From Solirhodobacter olei (GTDB lineage Bacteria > Pseudomonadota > Alphaproteobacteria > Rhodobacterales > Rhodobacteraceae), in assembly GCF_004010155.1 (NCBI RefSeq), contig NZ_RRYH01000005.1, positions 1 to 64,000 on the forward strand: a DNA stretch of 64,000 nt. Direction: 5' to 3'. Shown here one piece after another: positions 28,092-36,259 of this stretch; within the stretch, counting starts at the first letter, position 1; the number at the start of each line of letters is the position of its first letter. The position numbers and the translations under genes are program-made. The notes under the pieces are model-generated. The model was not told the origin of the DNA, made no database searches, and saw only the letters and a program-made list of their open reading frames with translations.

Positions 28092-28277
28092 ATGACCCGC
28101 ACCGCAATCGCCTACACCGCACCGCAGCTTCCCTTATGGCAGCGCCTGCATCTGCGCCATCCCTCGCCCGCGCCGCGCCGCGCCGCAGGCCCGCGTGACC
28201 GCGACGATCCGGCGGTGGGGCGGGCGCTCGCCCGTCTGCCCGAGGATCTGCGCCATGAGATCCTGCGCGATCTTTGA
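28092..28277 (+). CDS. Basic microprotein, DUF1127-like, copy 1
   Basis: A 61-residue Arg/Pro-rich protein with an excellent AGGAGAACC site. The C-terminal half (AVGRALARLPEDLRHEILRDL) resembles the short helix of DUF1127 proteins, where an Arg-rich helix ends in LxDIGL; the match is partial. DUF1127 proteins bind RNA or regulatory proteins in other alphaproteobacteria and affect phosphate and carbon metabolism. It is divergent from a GcvA-like LysR gene, a frequent arrangement. Confidence 0.6.
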   Translation: MTRTAIAYTAPQLPLWQRLHLRHPSPAPRRAAGPRDRDDPAVGRALARLPEDLRHEILRDL

Positions 28278-28345
28278 TCCCCGGCGCCAGCCGGGTTCAC
28301 GCACTCCCGACCTCTCCCCGAGGCACAGCCCGAAAGGAGGCTGAA

Positions 28346-28555
28346 ATGACCATCGCCCTTCGCCGGACCGACTGCTCCGCCCCAATCCTGCCGCGTCCCA
28401 GCCTGGATGACCGCCCCGAACGGGCCGAAGCCGCACAGGCCGCCACCCATCCCGCGCTCTGGCGTTGGCTGATCGATCCCAAGGCCCGCCGGATCGCGCG
28501 GTACCTCGCCTCAATGCCGCCCTACCTGCGGCGCGACATCGGCCTGCCCGACTGA
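28346..28555 (+). CDS. DUF1127-like microprotein, copy 2
   Basis: A 69-residue protein with AAAGGAGG before the ATG. The end, ALWRWLIDPKARRIARYLASMPPYLRRDIGLPD (split in two overlapping blocks here: ARRIARYLASMP and YLRRDIGLPD), has the Arg-rich helix and RDIGL terminus of DUF1127. It follows copy 1 by 68 bp and probably shares its promoter. It is immediately tail-to-tail with the meaB gene: the two stops are adjacent. Confidence 0.7.
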   Translation: MTIALRRTDCSAPILPRPSLDDRPERAEAAQAATHPALWRWLIDPKARRIARYLASMPPYLRRDIGLPD

Positions 28556-29527
28556 TCAGTCGAGCTGCGCCAGCACCTCGGCCGCTGCGGCCGAGGGGCT
28601 GGCCCGCCCGGCCGCGACCTCCGCCCCGAGCGCGGCAAGCCGCGCCTTCAGACCGGCGTCGCGCTCCAGCCGGGCAAGAAGGCCCTGGCGCACCTCCTCC
28701 TCGAACCAGCCGCGGGCCTGCTCGGCCCGCTGCGCCGTCAGCGCCCCCGAAGCGCGCCGCCCCTCGGCAAGATCCTCCATCGCCTCCCATGCGGCCTGCA
28801 GCCCCTCGCCAGCCAGGGCAGAGACCGTGAGCGCCTTCGGAAATCCCTCCGGATCCTGCGGTCGCCGGCGCAACAGGCGCAGTGCGCCCGCATAATCGGC
28901 GCAGGTCCGGATTGCCGCCGCCTTCAGGTCGCCGTCAGCCTTATTCACGAGGATGAGGTCCGCCATCTCCATGATACCGCGCTTGACGCCCTGCAACTCG
29001 TCGCCCCCCGCCGGCGCAAGAAGGAGGGTGAAGAGATCGGTCATCCCCGCCACCATGACCTCGGACTGGCCGACGCCCACGGTCTCGACGATGACGAGGT
29101 CGAAGCCCGCCGCCTCGCAGAGCTGGATCACCTCGCGCGTGCGCCTGGCGACACCGCCCATCTGCGCCTGGCTTGGCGAGGGCCGAATGAAGGCCTTCGG
29201 ATCGCGCGCCAACCGCTCCATGCGCGTCTTGTCCCCCAGGATCGAGCCGCCTGAACGACTTGAAGAGGGATCGACCGCCAGCACCGCCACACGATGGCCC
29301 TGCCCGGTGAGCATTGTCCCGAAGCTCTCGATGAAGCTCGACTTGCCGACACCGGGCGTGCCCGAAAGCCCGATCCTGAGCGCGCCGCCCTGAGGCCCGA
29401 GCCGGGCGAGCAGGTCCAGCGCCTGCGCGCGGTGGTCGGCCCGGCCGCTTTCGATCAGCGTAATGGCGCGCGCAAGCGCCCGCCGGTCCCCGGCCCGCAG
29501 CCCCTTGGCCAACTCGCCCAGATTCAT
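28556..29527 (-). CDS. meaB: MeaB/ArgK-type GTPase, methylmalonyl-CoA mutase chaperone
   Basis: A 323-residue G3E-family GTPase with Walker [10 protein letters not shown] (56-64), [18 protein letters not shown], Walker [11 protein letters not shown] and NKADGD. MeaB protects and reloads adenosylcobalamin-dependent methylmalonyl-CoA mutase, in the same propionyl-CoA route that prpE feeds, although the mutase itself is not in the window. The ATG at 29527 is preferred to the ATG six codons upstream because it has GGGAGTGGG before it. Confidence 0.92.
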   Translation of the reverse strand: MNLGELAKGLRAGDRRALARAITLIESGRADHRAQALDLLARLGPQGGALRIGLSGTPGVGKSSFIESFGTMLTGQGHRVAVLAVDPSSSRSGGSILGDKTRMERLARDPKAFIRPSPSQAQMGGVARRTREVIQLCEAAGFDLVIVETVGVGQSEVMVAGMTDLFTLLLAPAGGDELQGVKRGIMEMADLILVNKADGDLKAAAIRTCADYAGALRLLRRRPQDPEGFPKALTVSALAGEGLQAAWEAMEDLAEGRRASGALTAQRAEQARGWFEEEVRQGLLARLERDAGLKARLAALGAEVAAGRASPSAAAAEVLAQLD

Positions 29528-29664
29528 CGCCCACTCCCGGCCCACCGGCGCGGATCTGCTGATGGCCTGACGGGATTGTCAGTCCGGCGCTCCGCGCCCG
29601 GGCTTTCTTGCCCCGCGCAGGCAGTGTATGTCCAGCCCGACCCATCCCAAGCCCGTGCCCGCCG

Positions 29665-30396
29665 ATGCCGCTTCGCCGTTCCCTGATCCTGGCCTCGCTT
29701 GCCTGCCTCGCAGCGGGCCAGGTGCTGGCCGCCCCGACGCAGGAGCGGCGGGACGAGGCGGTCTACGACTTCTACGTCAAGGGCTTCCGCGTCGGCGTGC
29801 TGGTCTTCGCCGGGGTGGAGGCGGGCGACTACTACGCCGTCAACGGCCGGTTCCGGAGCGCCGGGCTGGCCGCGCTTGTGCGCCATGTCGAGTATGACGC
29901 GACCGTAAGCGGCACCGTGAAAGGCGGCCGTTTTCGGCCCGAGCGCTACGTGCTGACCACAAATCCCGGCAGGCACCAGAAGGTGCAGACCATCACCTTC
30001 GCGAACGGCGTCCCCTCGGCGCCGGTGCAGGTTCCCAAACATGAGCTCAGCTCGCTTGCGGTGAACCCGGCCAAGCAGGTCGGCAGTGTCGACACGCTAA
30101 CGGCGATCTACGCCACGCTGCGCAAGATGCCGGTGGTGGAGGCCTGCAAGGGCTCCACCGTGATCTACGACGGCGTCCGCCGCGCCCGCCTCACCCTCTG
30201 GCCGGCGGACGGGCCAGACGGCACGCTGGCCTGCGGCGGCGAGTACCGCCGGGTCGCGGGCTATTCCGCCGATGACATGAAACACCCCGTCTTCCCGTTC
30301 CGGATGAGCTACGACCGGACCGGCGGGGGCAAGGTGGAGGTGAAGGAGATCGACATGTCCTCGATCTACGGCGCGGCCAGCCTGAAGCGGCGCTAG
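29665..30396 (+). CDS. DUF3108 exported protein
   Basis: A 243-residue protein with a signal peptide (MPLRRSLILASLACLAAGQV, cleavage near LAA-AP) and a beta-rich mature domain. YDFYVKGFRVGVLVFAGVEAG and KVQTITFANG are typical of DUF3108 proteins, which may bind lipid or polysaccharide in the periplasm; the function is unknown. It precedes hrpB by four bases, so the two are cotranscribed. Confidence 0.75.
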   Translation: MPLRRSLILASLACLAAGQVLAAPTQERRDEAVYDFYVKGFRVGVLVFAGVEAGDYYAVNGRFRSAGLAALVRHVEYDATVSGTVKGGRFRPERYVLTTNPGRHQKVQTITFANGVPSAPVQVPKHELSSLAVNPAKQVGSVDTLTAIYATLRKMPVVEACKGSTVIYDGVRRARLTLWPADGPDGTLACGGEYRRVAGYSADDMKHPVFPFRMSYDRTGGGKVEVKEIDMSSIYGAASLKRR

Positions 30397-30400
30397 GCCG

Positions 30401-32875
30401 GTGGCGAGCGCGCCCACCCCCTTGCCGATCGACGCGGCCCTGCCCGAGCTGATCGAGGCCCTTCGGGCGGGCGGCACGGCAGTGCTGCAGGCCCCGCCAG
30501 GCGCCGGCAAGACCACGCGGGTGCCGCTTGCGATTCTCGACGCGAACCTCGCCCCCGGCCGGATCGTTATGCTGGAGCCTCGGCGCCTCGCCGCCCGCGC
30601 CGCAGCCGAGCGGATGGCCGAAACCCTTGGCGAAAAGACGGGCCAGACCGTCGGCTACCGCATCCGGGGAGAGGCGCGCACCTCCGCCGCCACGCGGATC
30701 GAGGTCGCGACCGAAGGCATCCTGACCCGGATGATCCAGTCCGATCCCGGACTCGACGGCATCGGCGCCGTGATCTTCGACGAATTCCACGAACGCTCGC
30801 TGAATGCCGACCTCGGCCTCGCCCTGACGCAGGAGATCCGCGGCGCACTGCGACCCGACCTGCTGCTGATTGTGATGTCCGCGACGCTCGACGCTGCACC
30901 CGCCGCGGCCCTGATCGGCGCACCAACCGTCACCTCGGAGGGTCGCGCCTTCCCGGTAGAGACGCGCTGGCTCGACGCGCCCCTGCGCCCAGGGGCCCGG
31001 CTGGAGCCGGACGTGGCCGAGCTGATCCTCCGCGCGCTCGCCGAAACCGAAGGCTCCCTTCTCGCCTTCCTCCCCGGCGAGGGCGAGATTCGTCGCACCG
31101 AGGCGCTGCTGAAGGATCGCCTGCCGGCCGATTGCACGCTCCGCCCGCTCTACGGCGCGATGGCGTTCGCCGACCAGCGTGCCGCCATCTCTCCGGCCGC
31201 AGAGGGGCGCAAGGTCGTGCTCGCCACCTCGATCGCCGAGACCTCGCTGACCATCGACGGCGTCACGGTGGTCGTCGATGCCGGCCGCGCCCGTCGTGCC
31301 CGCTTCTCGCCCGCCTCCGGCATGACGCGGCTGGTGACCGAGCGCGTGACGCGCGCTGAGGCAGACCAGCGCCGTGGCCGCGCTGGCCGCACCGCGCCAG
31401 GCCTCTGCTACCGGCTTTGGACCAAGGGCGAGGAGGGCGCACTCGCCGCCTTCCCCCCGGCAGAGATCGAAACCGCCGACCTCACGGGCTTCGCGCTGGA
31501 GCTCGCACTTTGGGGCGCGCGGGAGGCCGAGGGCCTCGCCTTCCTCACAGCGCCCAATCCCGGGGCCTTCGCCGAGGCGCGGGCGCTACTGACGGAGCTC
31601 GGCGCGCTCGACGCGGCCGGGGCGATCACAGCGCATGGCCGGGCGCTCGCGGCCCTGCCGCTTCACCCCCGCCTCGGCCATATGCTGATCACCGCCGGCC
31701 CCGCCGCCGCCCCGCTCGCAGCCCTTCTGGCCGACCGCGATCCCCTGCCCCGCGCGGCGCCCTCCGACCTCACGCTCCGGCTCGAGGCCCTGGCCGATCC
31801 GAAGCGCTACGCGGCCCGCCACCCGTGGGAGCCGGATCGCGACGCGCTAGAGCGAATCCGAACCGAGGCCCGCCGCCTTGCCGCACTCGCGCCGAGATCC
31901 GCGCCCGCCCATGAGCCCGCCGAGATGGCGGCCCTTGCCTACCCCGACCGCATCGGCCTGCGCCGCCCGGGCGAGGCGCCGCGCTACCTTCTTTCGGGCG
32001 GCAAGGGAGCGGTCTTCGACGCCGCCGACCCGCTGGCCGGTAGCCGCCTGATCGTCGCGACCGATCTTGATGGCGATCCGCGCGAGGCCCGCATCCGCCA
32101 GGCGATCCCGATCACCGAAGCCGCCCTCCGCGCCCTCTTCGCGCCGCTGATCCACGGCCGCGAGATCTGCGAGTGGTCAAAGCGCGAGCGCCGCGTGACG
32201 GCCCGGCGTCAGGAGGTCCTGGGCGCCATCGCGCTCGACGACCGAACCTGGCCCGAGGCCCCGCCCGAAGCCATCGCCCGGGCAGCTATTGAGGGCGTCC
32301 GCGATCTGGGCCTCGAGGCGCTGAATTTCTCGCCCGCCGCGCGCCGCCTCCGCGCCCGGATCGAGCTTCTGCGCTCCGAGGGCACAACGCTGCCCGACTG
32401 CTCTGACGCGGGCCTCCTCGCCACGCTGGAGGACTGGCTCGCCCCCCATCTCACCACCTGCCGTAGCGCCGCGGACCTCGCCCGGATCGACCTTCTCGAC
32501 CCGCTTCGCGCACGGCTCGACTGGGACCAGCAGCAAGCCCTGGACCGCCTTGCGCCGGCGCATTTCGAAACCCCGCTCGGCCGCCGTGTCCCGATCGACT
32601 ACGATGGCGAGGCCCCTTCGATCACGCTCCGCCTGCAGGAGCTTTTCGGCGTCACCAGCCATCCGACCATCGGCCCGCGGCGCCTGCCCTTGCGCATCAC
32701 GCTCCTCTCCCCCGGCCAGAAGCCGGTTCAGACGACGATGGACCTGCCCGGCTTCTGGGCCTCGAGCTATGCCGATGTCAGGAAGGACATGCGCGGCCGC
32801 TACCCCCGCCACCCCTGGCCCGAGGATCCGACCCGGGCCGACCCCACCACCCGCGCCAAGCCCAGAGGCACCTGA
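30401..32875 (+). CDS. hrpB: ATP-dependent DEAH-box helicase HrpB
   Basis: An 824-residue DExH helicase of normal HrpB length. Motifs in order: Walker A QAPPGAGKTTRVPLA (near residue 30), Walker B IFDEFHERS, SAT (VMSATLDA), ATSIAETSLTIDG and QRRGRAGRTAPG, then HA2 and HrpB-specific C-terminal domains with YPRHPWPEDPT. Its substrate in bacteria is unclear. A GTG start at 30401 is used, four bases after the DUF3108 stop. Confidence 0.95.
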   Translation: MASAPTPLPIDAALPELIEALRAGGTAVLQAPPGAGKTTRVPLAILDANLAPGRIVMLEPRRLAARAAAERMAETLGEKTGQTVGYRIRGEARTSAATRIEVATEGILTRMIQSDPGLDGIGAVIFDEFHERSLNADLGLALTQEIRGALRPDLLLIVMSATLDAAPAAALIGAPTVTSEGRAFPVETRWLDAPLRPGARLEPDVAELILRALAETEGSLLAFLPGEGEIRRTEALLKDRLPADCTLRPLYGAMAFADQRAAISPAAEGRKVVLATSIAETSLTIDGVTVVVDAGRARRARFSPASGMTRLVTERVTRAEADQRRGRAGRTAPGLCYRLWTKGEEGALAAFPPAEIETADLTGFALELALWGAREAEGLAFLTAPNPGAFAEARALLTELGALDAAGAITAHGRALAALPLHPRLGHMLITAGPAAAPLAALLADRDPLPRAAPSDLTLRLEALADPKRYAARHPWEPDRDALERIRTEARRLAALAPRSAPAHEPAEMAALAYPDRIGLRRPGEAPRYLLSGGKGAVFDAADPLAGSRLIVATDLDGDPREARIRQAIPITEAALRALFAPLIHGREICEWSKRERRVTARRQEVLGAIALDDRTWPEAPPEAIARAAIEGVRDLGLEALNFSPAARRLRARIELLRSEGTTLPDCSDAGLLATLEDWLAPHLTTCRSAADLARIDLLDPLRARLDWDQQQALDRLAPAHFETPLGRRVPIDYDGEAPSITLRLQELFGVTSHPTIGPRRLPLRITLLSPGQKPVQTTMDLPGFWASSYADVRKDMRGRYPRHPWPEDPTRADPTTRAKPRGT

Positions 32876-33022
32876 CCCCGACGCTCCATTTGCCTTGTCC
32901 CCAATATCCCGGGGAAGCCCGCTGCGCTGGGGCAGCCGCCCATCTGCTGCGCCCCCGGGGCCCGCATTGACCTCGCCCTTCGGCCCGTTAAGCTCCGCAG
33001 CAAATCAAGGAGCGAGGCCCCC

Positions 33023-34261
33023 ATGACCACCGACCCGATCAACCCCGAAATGCTCGACCGCCTCGCCGAGGTCGCCGTCCGCGTCGGTCTCAACCTGCAG
33101 GAGGGGCAGGACCTGGTGATGACCGCGCCCTCCAGCGCGCTGCCCTTCGTCCGCCGCATCGCGCATCATGCCTATCGCGCCGGGGCCGGGCTGGTGACCC
33201 CACTGATCTCGGACGAGGCGGTTACGCTCGCCCGGTTCCGCGAAGGATCGGATGCCAGCTTCGACCGCGCTGCCGGATGGCTTTACAACGGCATGGCGGA
33301 AGCCTTCGGCGCCAACGCCGCCCGGATGGCTGTGGTCGGTGACAACCCGATGATGCTTTCGGCCGAGGACCCGGAGAAGGTCGCCCGCGCCAACAAGGCC
33401 AATTCGCTCGCCTACCGGCCCGCGATGGAAAAGATCGTGACGTTCAAGATCAACTGGAACCTCACCGCCTATCCGAACCCGGCCTGGGCCCAGCTCGTCT
33501 TTCCCGACCTGCCCCAAGCGGAGGCGACTCGCCGCCTCGCCGAGGCGATCTTCGCCGCCTCGCGCATTACCGGAGAAGATCCGGTCGCCGATTGGGCCGC
33601 GCATAACGCGGAGCTCAGGAAGCGCACCGACTGGCTGAACGGGCACCGCTTCTCGGCCCTGCATTTCACCGGCCCGGGCACCGATCTGACCGTCGGCCTG
33701 GCCGATGGGCACGAGTGGAACGGCGGTGCCGCACCGGCACAGAACGGCGTGATCTGCAACCCGAACATCCCGACCGAGGAAGTCTTCACCACCCCCCATG
33801 CCCGTCGGGTGGAAGGCACCGTGCGCGCAACCAAGCCGCTGTCGCACCAGGGCACCCTGATCGAGGACATCGCCGTGCGTTTCGAGGGCGGCCGGATCGT
33901 CGAGGCCTCTGCTTCGAAGGGCGAAAAGGTCCTCCTCAAGGTGCTCGACAGCGACGAGGGCGCTCGGCGGCTGGGGGAGGTGGCGCTGGTGCCGCATTCC
34001 TCGCCGATCTCGCAATCGGGGCTTCTCTTCTACAACACGCTCTTCGACGAGAACGCTGCCTGCCATATCGCGCTCGGCCAGTGCTATTCGAAATGCTTCG
34101 TCGATGGCGCCAAGTTGTCGCCGGAGGAGGTTGCGGCGAAGGGTGGCAACTCCTCGGTCATCCACATCGACTGGATGATCGGTTCGGACGAGATCGACAT
34201 CGACGGGATTGCCGAGGACGGCACCCACACCCCGGTCTTCCGCAAGGGCGAGTGGGCCTGA
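33023..34261 (+). CDS. M29-family aminopeptidase (aminopeptidase T-like)
   Basis: A 412-residue protein. The M29 family uses two metal ions bound by Glu, His and Asp in the C-terminal half; matching segments here are PNIPTEEVFTTP, GEVALVPHSSPI, FDENAACHIALG and HIDWMIGSDEIDIDG. The N-terminal domain (EVAVRVGLNLQEGQDLVMTAP) is also typical. It cleaves N-terminal residues from peptides in the cytoplasm. The gene stands alone between hrpB and an intergenic repeat region. Confidence 0.93.
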   Translation: MTTDPINPEMLDRLAEVAVRVGLNLQEGQDLVMTAPSSALPFVRRIAHHAYRAGAGLVTPLISDEAVTLARFREGSDASFDRAAGWLYNGMAEAFGANAARMAVVGDNPMMLSAEDPEKVARANKANSLAYRPAMEKIVTFKINWNLTAYPNPAWAQLVFPDLPQAEATRRLAEAIFAASRITGEDPVADWAAHNAELRKRTDWLNGHRFSALHFTGPGTDLTVGLADGHEWNGGAAPAQNGVICNPNIPTEEVFTTPHARRVEGTVRATKPLSHQGTLIEDIAVRFEGGRIVEASASKGEKVLLKVLDSDEGARRLGEVALVPHSSPISQSGLLFYNTLFDENAACHIALGQCYSKCFVDGAKLSPEEVAAKGGNSSVIHIDWMIGSDEIDIDGIAEDGTHTPVFRKGEWA

Positions 34262-34299
34262 GGGACGACCCCGACAAGGCGCGCAATGAATGCGCACCC

Positions 34300-34328
34300 G
34301 CTGGCCCCCCTTGCAGAGGAGGGCCAGC
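34300..34328 (+). terminator. Terminator-like hairpin after the M29 gene
   Basis: GCTGGCCC (34300-34307) and GGGCCAGC (34321-34328) form a perfect 8-bp stem with a 13-base loop, 38 bp after the stop. No T-run. It opens the 308-bp gap that also contains repeat copy B. Confidence 0.5.
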
Positions 34329-34363
34329 GCCGGTCCACGGGTGGGCGCTTGTGGCGATGAATA

Positions 34364-34490
34364 TCTGTCCGTTTATGGCGTAAAGAACCCCTTCGGTGCG
34401 CCGGGCGCTGACTCGCCAGAAGCGCCCATCCGTTCGGGTGGACGGGCGCTGGCCCGGCGGGCTTCGCCCGCTGTTTCGGACCTAGGGCGA
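34364..34490 (+). repeat. Double-hairpin dispersed repeat, copy B
   Basis: Same architecture as copy A at 22690: opening TCTGTCCGTTTATGGCG, first hairpin GCGCCCATCC...GGACGGGCGC (34421-34449), second hairpin GCGGGC-TT-CGCCCGC, then CTGTTTCGGACC. Arm bases differ from copy A but pair again. Confidence 0.75.
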
Positions 34491-34569
34491 CACCGGGTCG
34501 CACCGCTTCCCAGCTTCTGGTAAACGCGCTAGGCTCGCGGCAACTCCACTCCGGAGGAGGCGCCAGAGC

Positions 34570-34668
34570 ATGAGTCCAACCGACATCACGCTCCCCACCC
34601 GCCGCGGCCATTCCGACCCATTCGGCATCACCGAGCGGGCGCGGAGCGATCCTGCTTCGGGCGGATAG
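34570..34668 (+). CDS. Possible 32-residue microprotein
   Basis: ATG 34570 with GGAGGAGG seven bases upstream opens a 32-codon frame, MSPTDITLPTRRGHSDPFGI and so on, hydrophilic and without a signal or membrane segment. The strong ribosome binding site and position 53 bp ahead of the MBL gene are the only support. It may be a leader peptide or a small gene; no family was recognised. Confidence 0.4.
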   Translation: MSPTDITLPTRRGHSDPFGITERARSDPASGG

Positions 34669-34720
34669 CAGGCGGAGCCGGACGGGCGACAGGCAGGGCA
34701 GGCAGGACAGGGAGAAGCCG

Positions 34721-36091
34721 ATGCGGATATCCTTTCACGGTGCGGCCGGGGGCGTGACGGGCTCCTGCCATCTGATCGAATGCGCCGGCCGGCGGGTGCT
34801 CATCGACTGCGGCCTCTTCCAGGGCTCGCGCGAGCTGGAGGAGGACAACGCCGATCCCTTCGGCTTCGACGCCGCAGCGATCGATACGCTCTTGCTGACC
34901 CATGCCCATCTCGACCATTGCGGCCGGATCCCGCTTCTGGCCAAGCGCGGCTTCCGGGGAGAGATCGTCACCACCGCCGCCACCCGGGATCTCGCCCGGC
35001 TGGTGATGATGGATTCCGCCAAGTTGCAGGAGGAAGAGGCGGACCGCGCCGCCCGCCACCCCGGCCGCCGCCACCCGCCCTCAGTCTACGGCACTATGGA
35101 CGCGATGGCCGCCTTCGACCGCTTCGGTCGCACCGCGAAGATCGGCAAGCCGATCGAGATCGCCCCCGGCATCACCGCGACTTTTGGCGAGGCCGGCCAT
35201 ATCCTCGGCTCCGCCTGGATCCGGCTGGAGCTGGAGGAAGGCGCCAAGCGCCGGTCGATCACCTTCTCGGGTGATCTCGGCTCGCCCGGCCGGCCGCTTC
35301 TGCCCGACCCGGTCCCCGCGCCGCCCTCCGATGCGATCGTGATGGAGACCACCTACGGCGACCGGGACCACCGCGCCCTGGACGCGTCAATCGAGGAGCT
35401 CTACGCCGCAATCCGCAACACCATCCGCCATGGCGGGAATGCCGTGATCCCGACATTCGCACTCGACCGCGCGCAGGAGATCCTGTTCTTCCTGCATCAG
35501 GGCGAGCGGTCGGGAGAACTGCCGCGCGGCCTGCCGGTCTACCTCGACAGCCCGATGGCGATTACCGCGACGGAGATCTACGAGAGCCACCCCGAGGGCT
35601 TCCGGGACGAACTGCGCGCCATGTTCGCCGCCAATCGCGAGCCGCTGGAACCCGATGGGTTGCAACTGGTCCATGACACCAAGGGCTCGGCCCGGCTGAA
35701 CCGTGTCTCGGGCGCGGTGATCCTGGCCGGGTCGGGCATGTGTACCGGGGGCCGGATCCGGCATCACCTCGCGCATAATCTCTCCCGCAAGGATAGCGCG
35801 ATCCTCTTCGTCGGTTATGCCGCGCAGGGCACCCTGGCGCGGATCATCGTCGATGGGGCGAAAACCATCCGGCTCTTCGGCAACGAGGTGCCGGTGCGCG
35901 CCAGGATCCATACGATCAATGGCTTTTCCGCTCACGCCGGCCAGCAGGAACTGCTGGATTGGGCGAAGGGGGCCGGGGCGAAGACGACCTTCCTTGTGCA
36001 TGGAGAGGAGAAGGCCACCAGCGCGCTGGCCGCGAAGTTGAAGGGCACGAAGGTCATCATCCCGCGCATGCACCAGAGCGTCGAGCTCTGA
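34721..36091 (+). CDS. Metallo-beta-lactamase/beta-CASP RNA-processing-type hydrolase
   Basis: A 456-residue protein of the CPSF73/YSH1-like bacterial group. The zinc motif is H61-x-H63-x-D65-H66 in LLTHAHLDHCG; EAGHILGSAWI and FSGDLGSPGRPLL supply further ligands; METTYGDR and the beta-CASP C-terminus (AGSGMCTGGRIRHHL, GFSAHAGQQELLDWAKG) are complete. Such proteins are endo- or 5'-exoribonucleases; substrate and mode here are inferred. Not RNase J, which is longer. GGGAGAAG precedes the ATG. Confidence 0.88.
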   Translation: MRISFHGAAGGVTGSCHLIECAGRRVLIDCGLFQGSRELEEDNADPFGFDAAAIDTLLLTHAHLDHCGRIPLLAKRGFRGEIVTTAATRDLARLVMMDSAKLQEEEADRAARHPGRRHPPSVYGTMDAMAAFDRFGRTAKIGKPIEIAPGITATFGEAGHILGSAWIRLELEEGAKRRSITFSGDLGSPGRPLLPDPVPAPPSDAIVMETTYGDRDHRALDASIEELYAAIRNTIRHGGNAVIPTFALDRAQEILFFLHQGERSGELPRGLPVYLDSPMAITATEIYESHPEGFRDELRAMFAANREPLEPDGLQLVHDTKGSARLNRVSGAVILAGSGMCTGGRIRHHLAHNLSRKDSAILFVGYAAQGTLARIIVDGAKTIRLFGNEVPVRARIHTINGFSAHAGQQELLDWAKGAGAKTTFLVHGEEKATSALAAKLKGTKVIIPRMHQSVEL

Positions 36092-36154
36092 GCGGGGTAC
36101 GGGGACGGCGGCAGCTCAGGTGCGCAGGGAATCCATCACTTGGAGTAAAGATGG

Positions 36155-36178
36155 CCGGCGCCCGCTGTTTCGGTCCGG
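36155..36178 (+). repeat. Fragment of the double-hairpin repeat (copy D)
   Basis: CCGGCGCCCGCTGTTTCGG repeats the 3' end of copy B (CGCCCGCTGTTTCGGACC) with one change after it. It lies between the MBL and SulP genes. Confidence 0.55.
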
Positions 36179-36259
36179 AACTGTACGCCGCGCCACTCAG
36201 CCAATTCCCAGAGGCCTGAAAACCGCGTAGCATCGCTTGTCCCAGCCGACGGGAGCCCG

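Noticed and set aside
34300-34490. CRISPR-like repeats
   Set aside because: Hairpin repeats occur singly, far apart, not in regular arrays with spacers; no cas genes.
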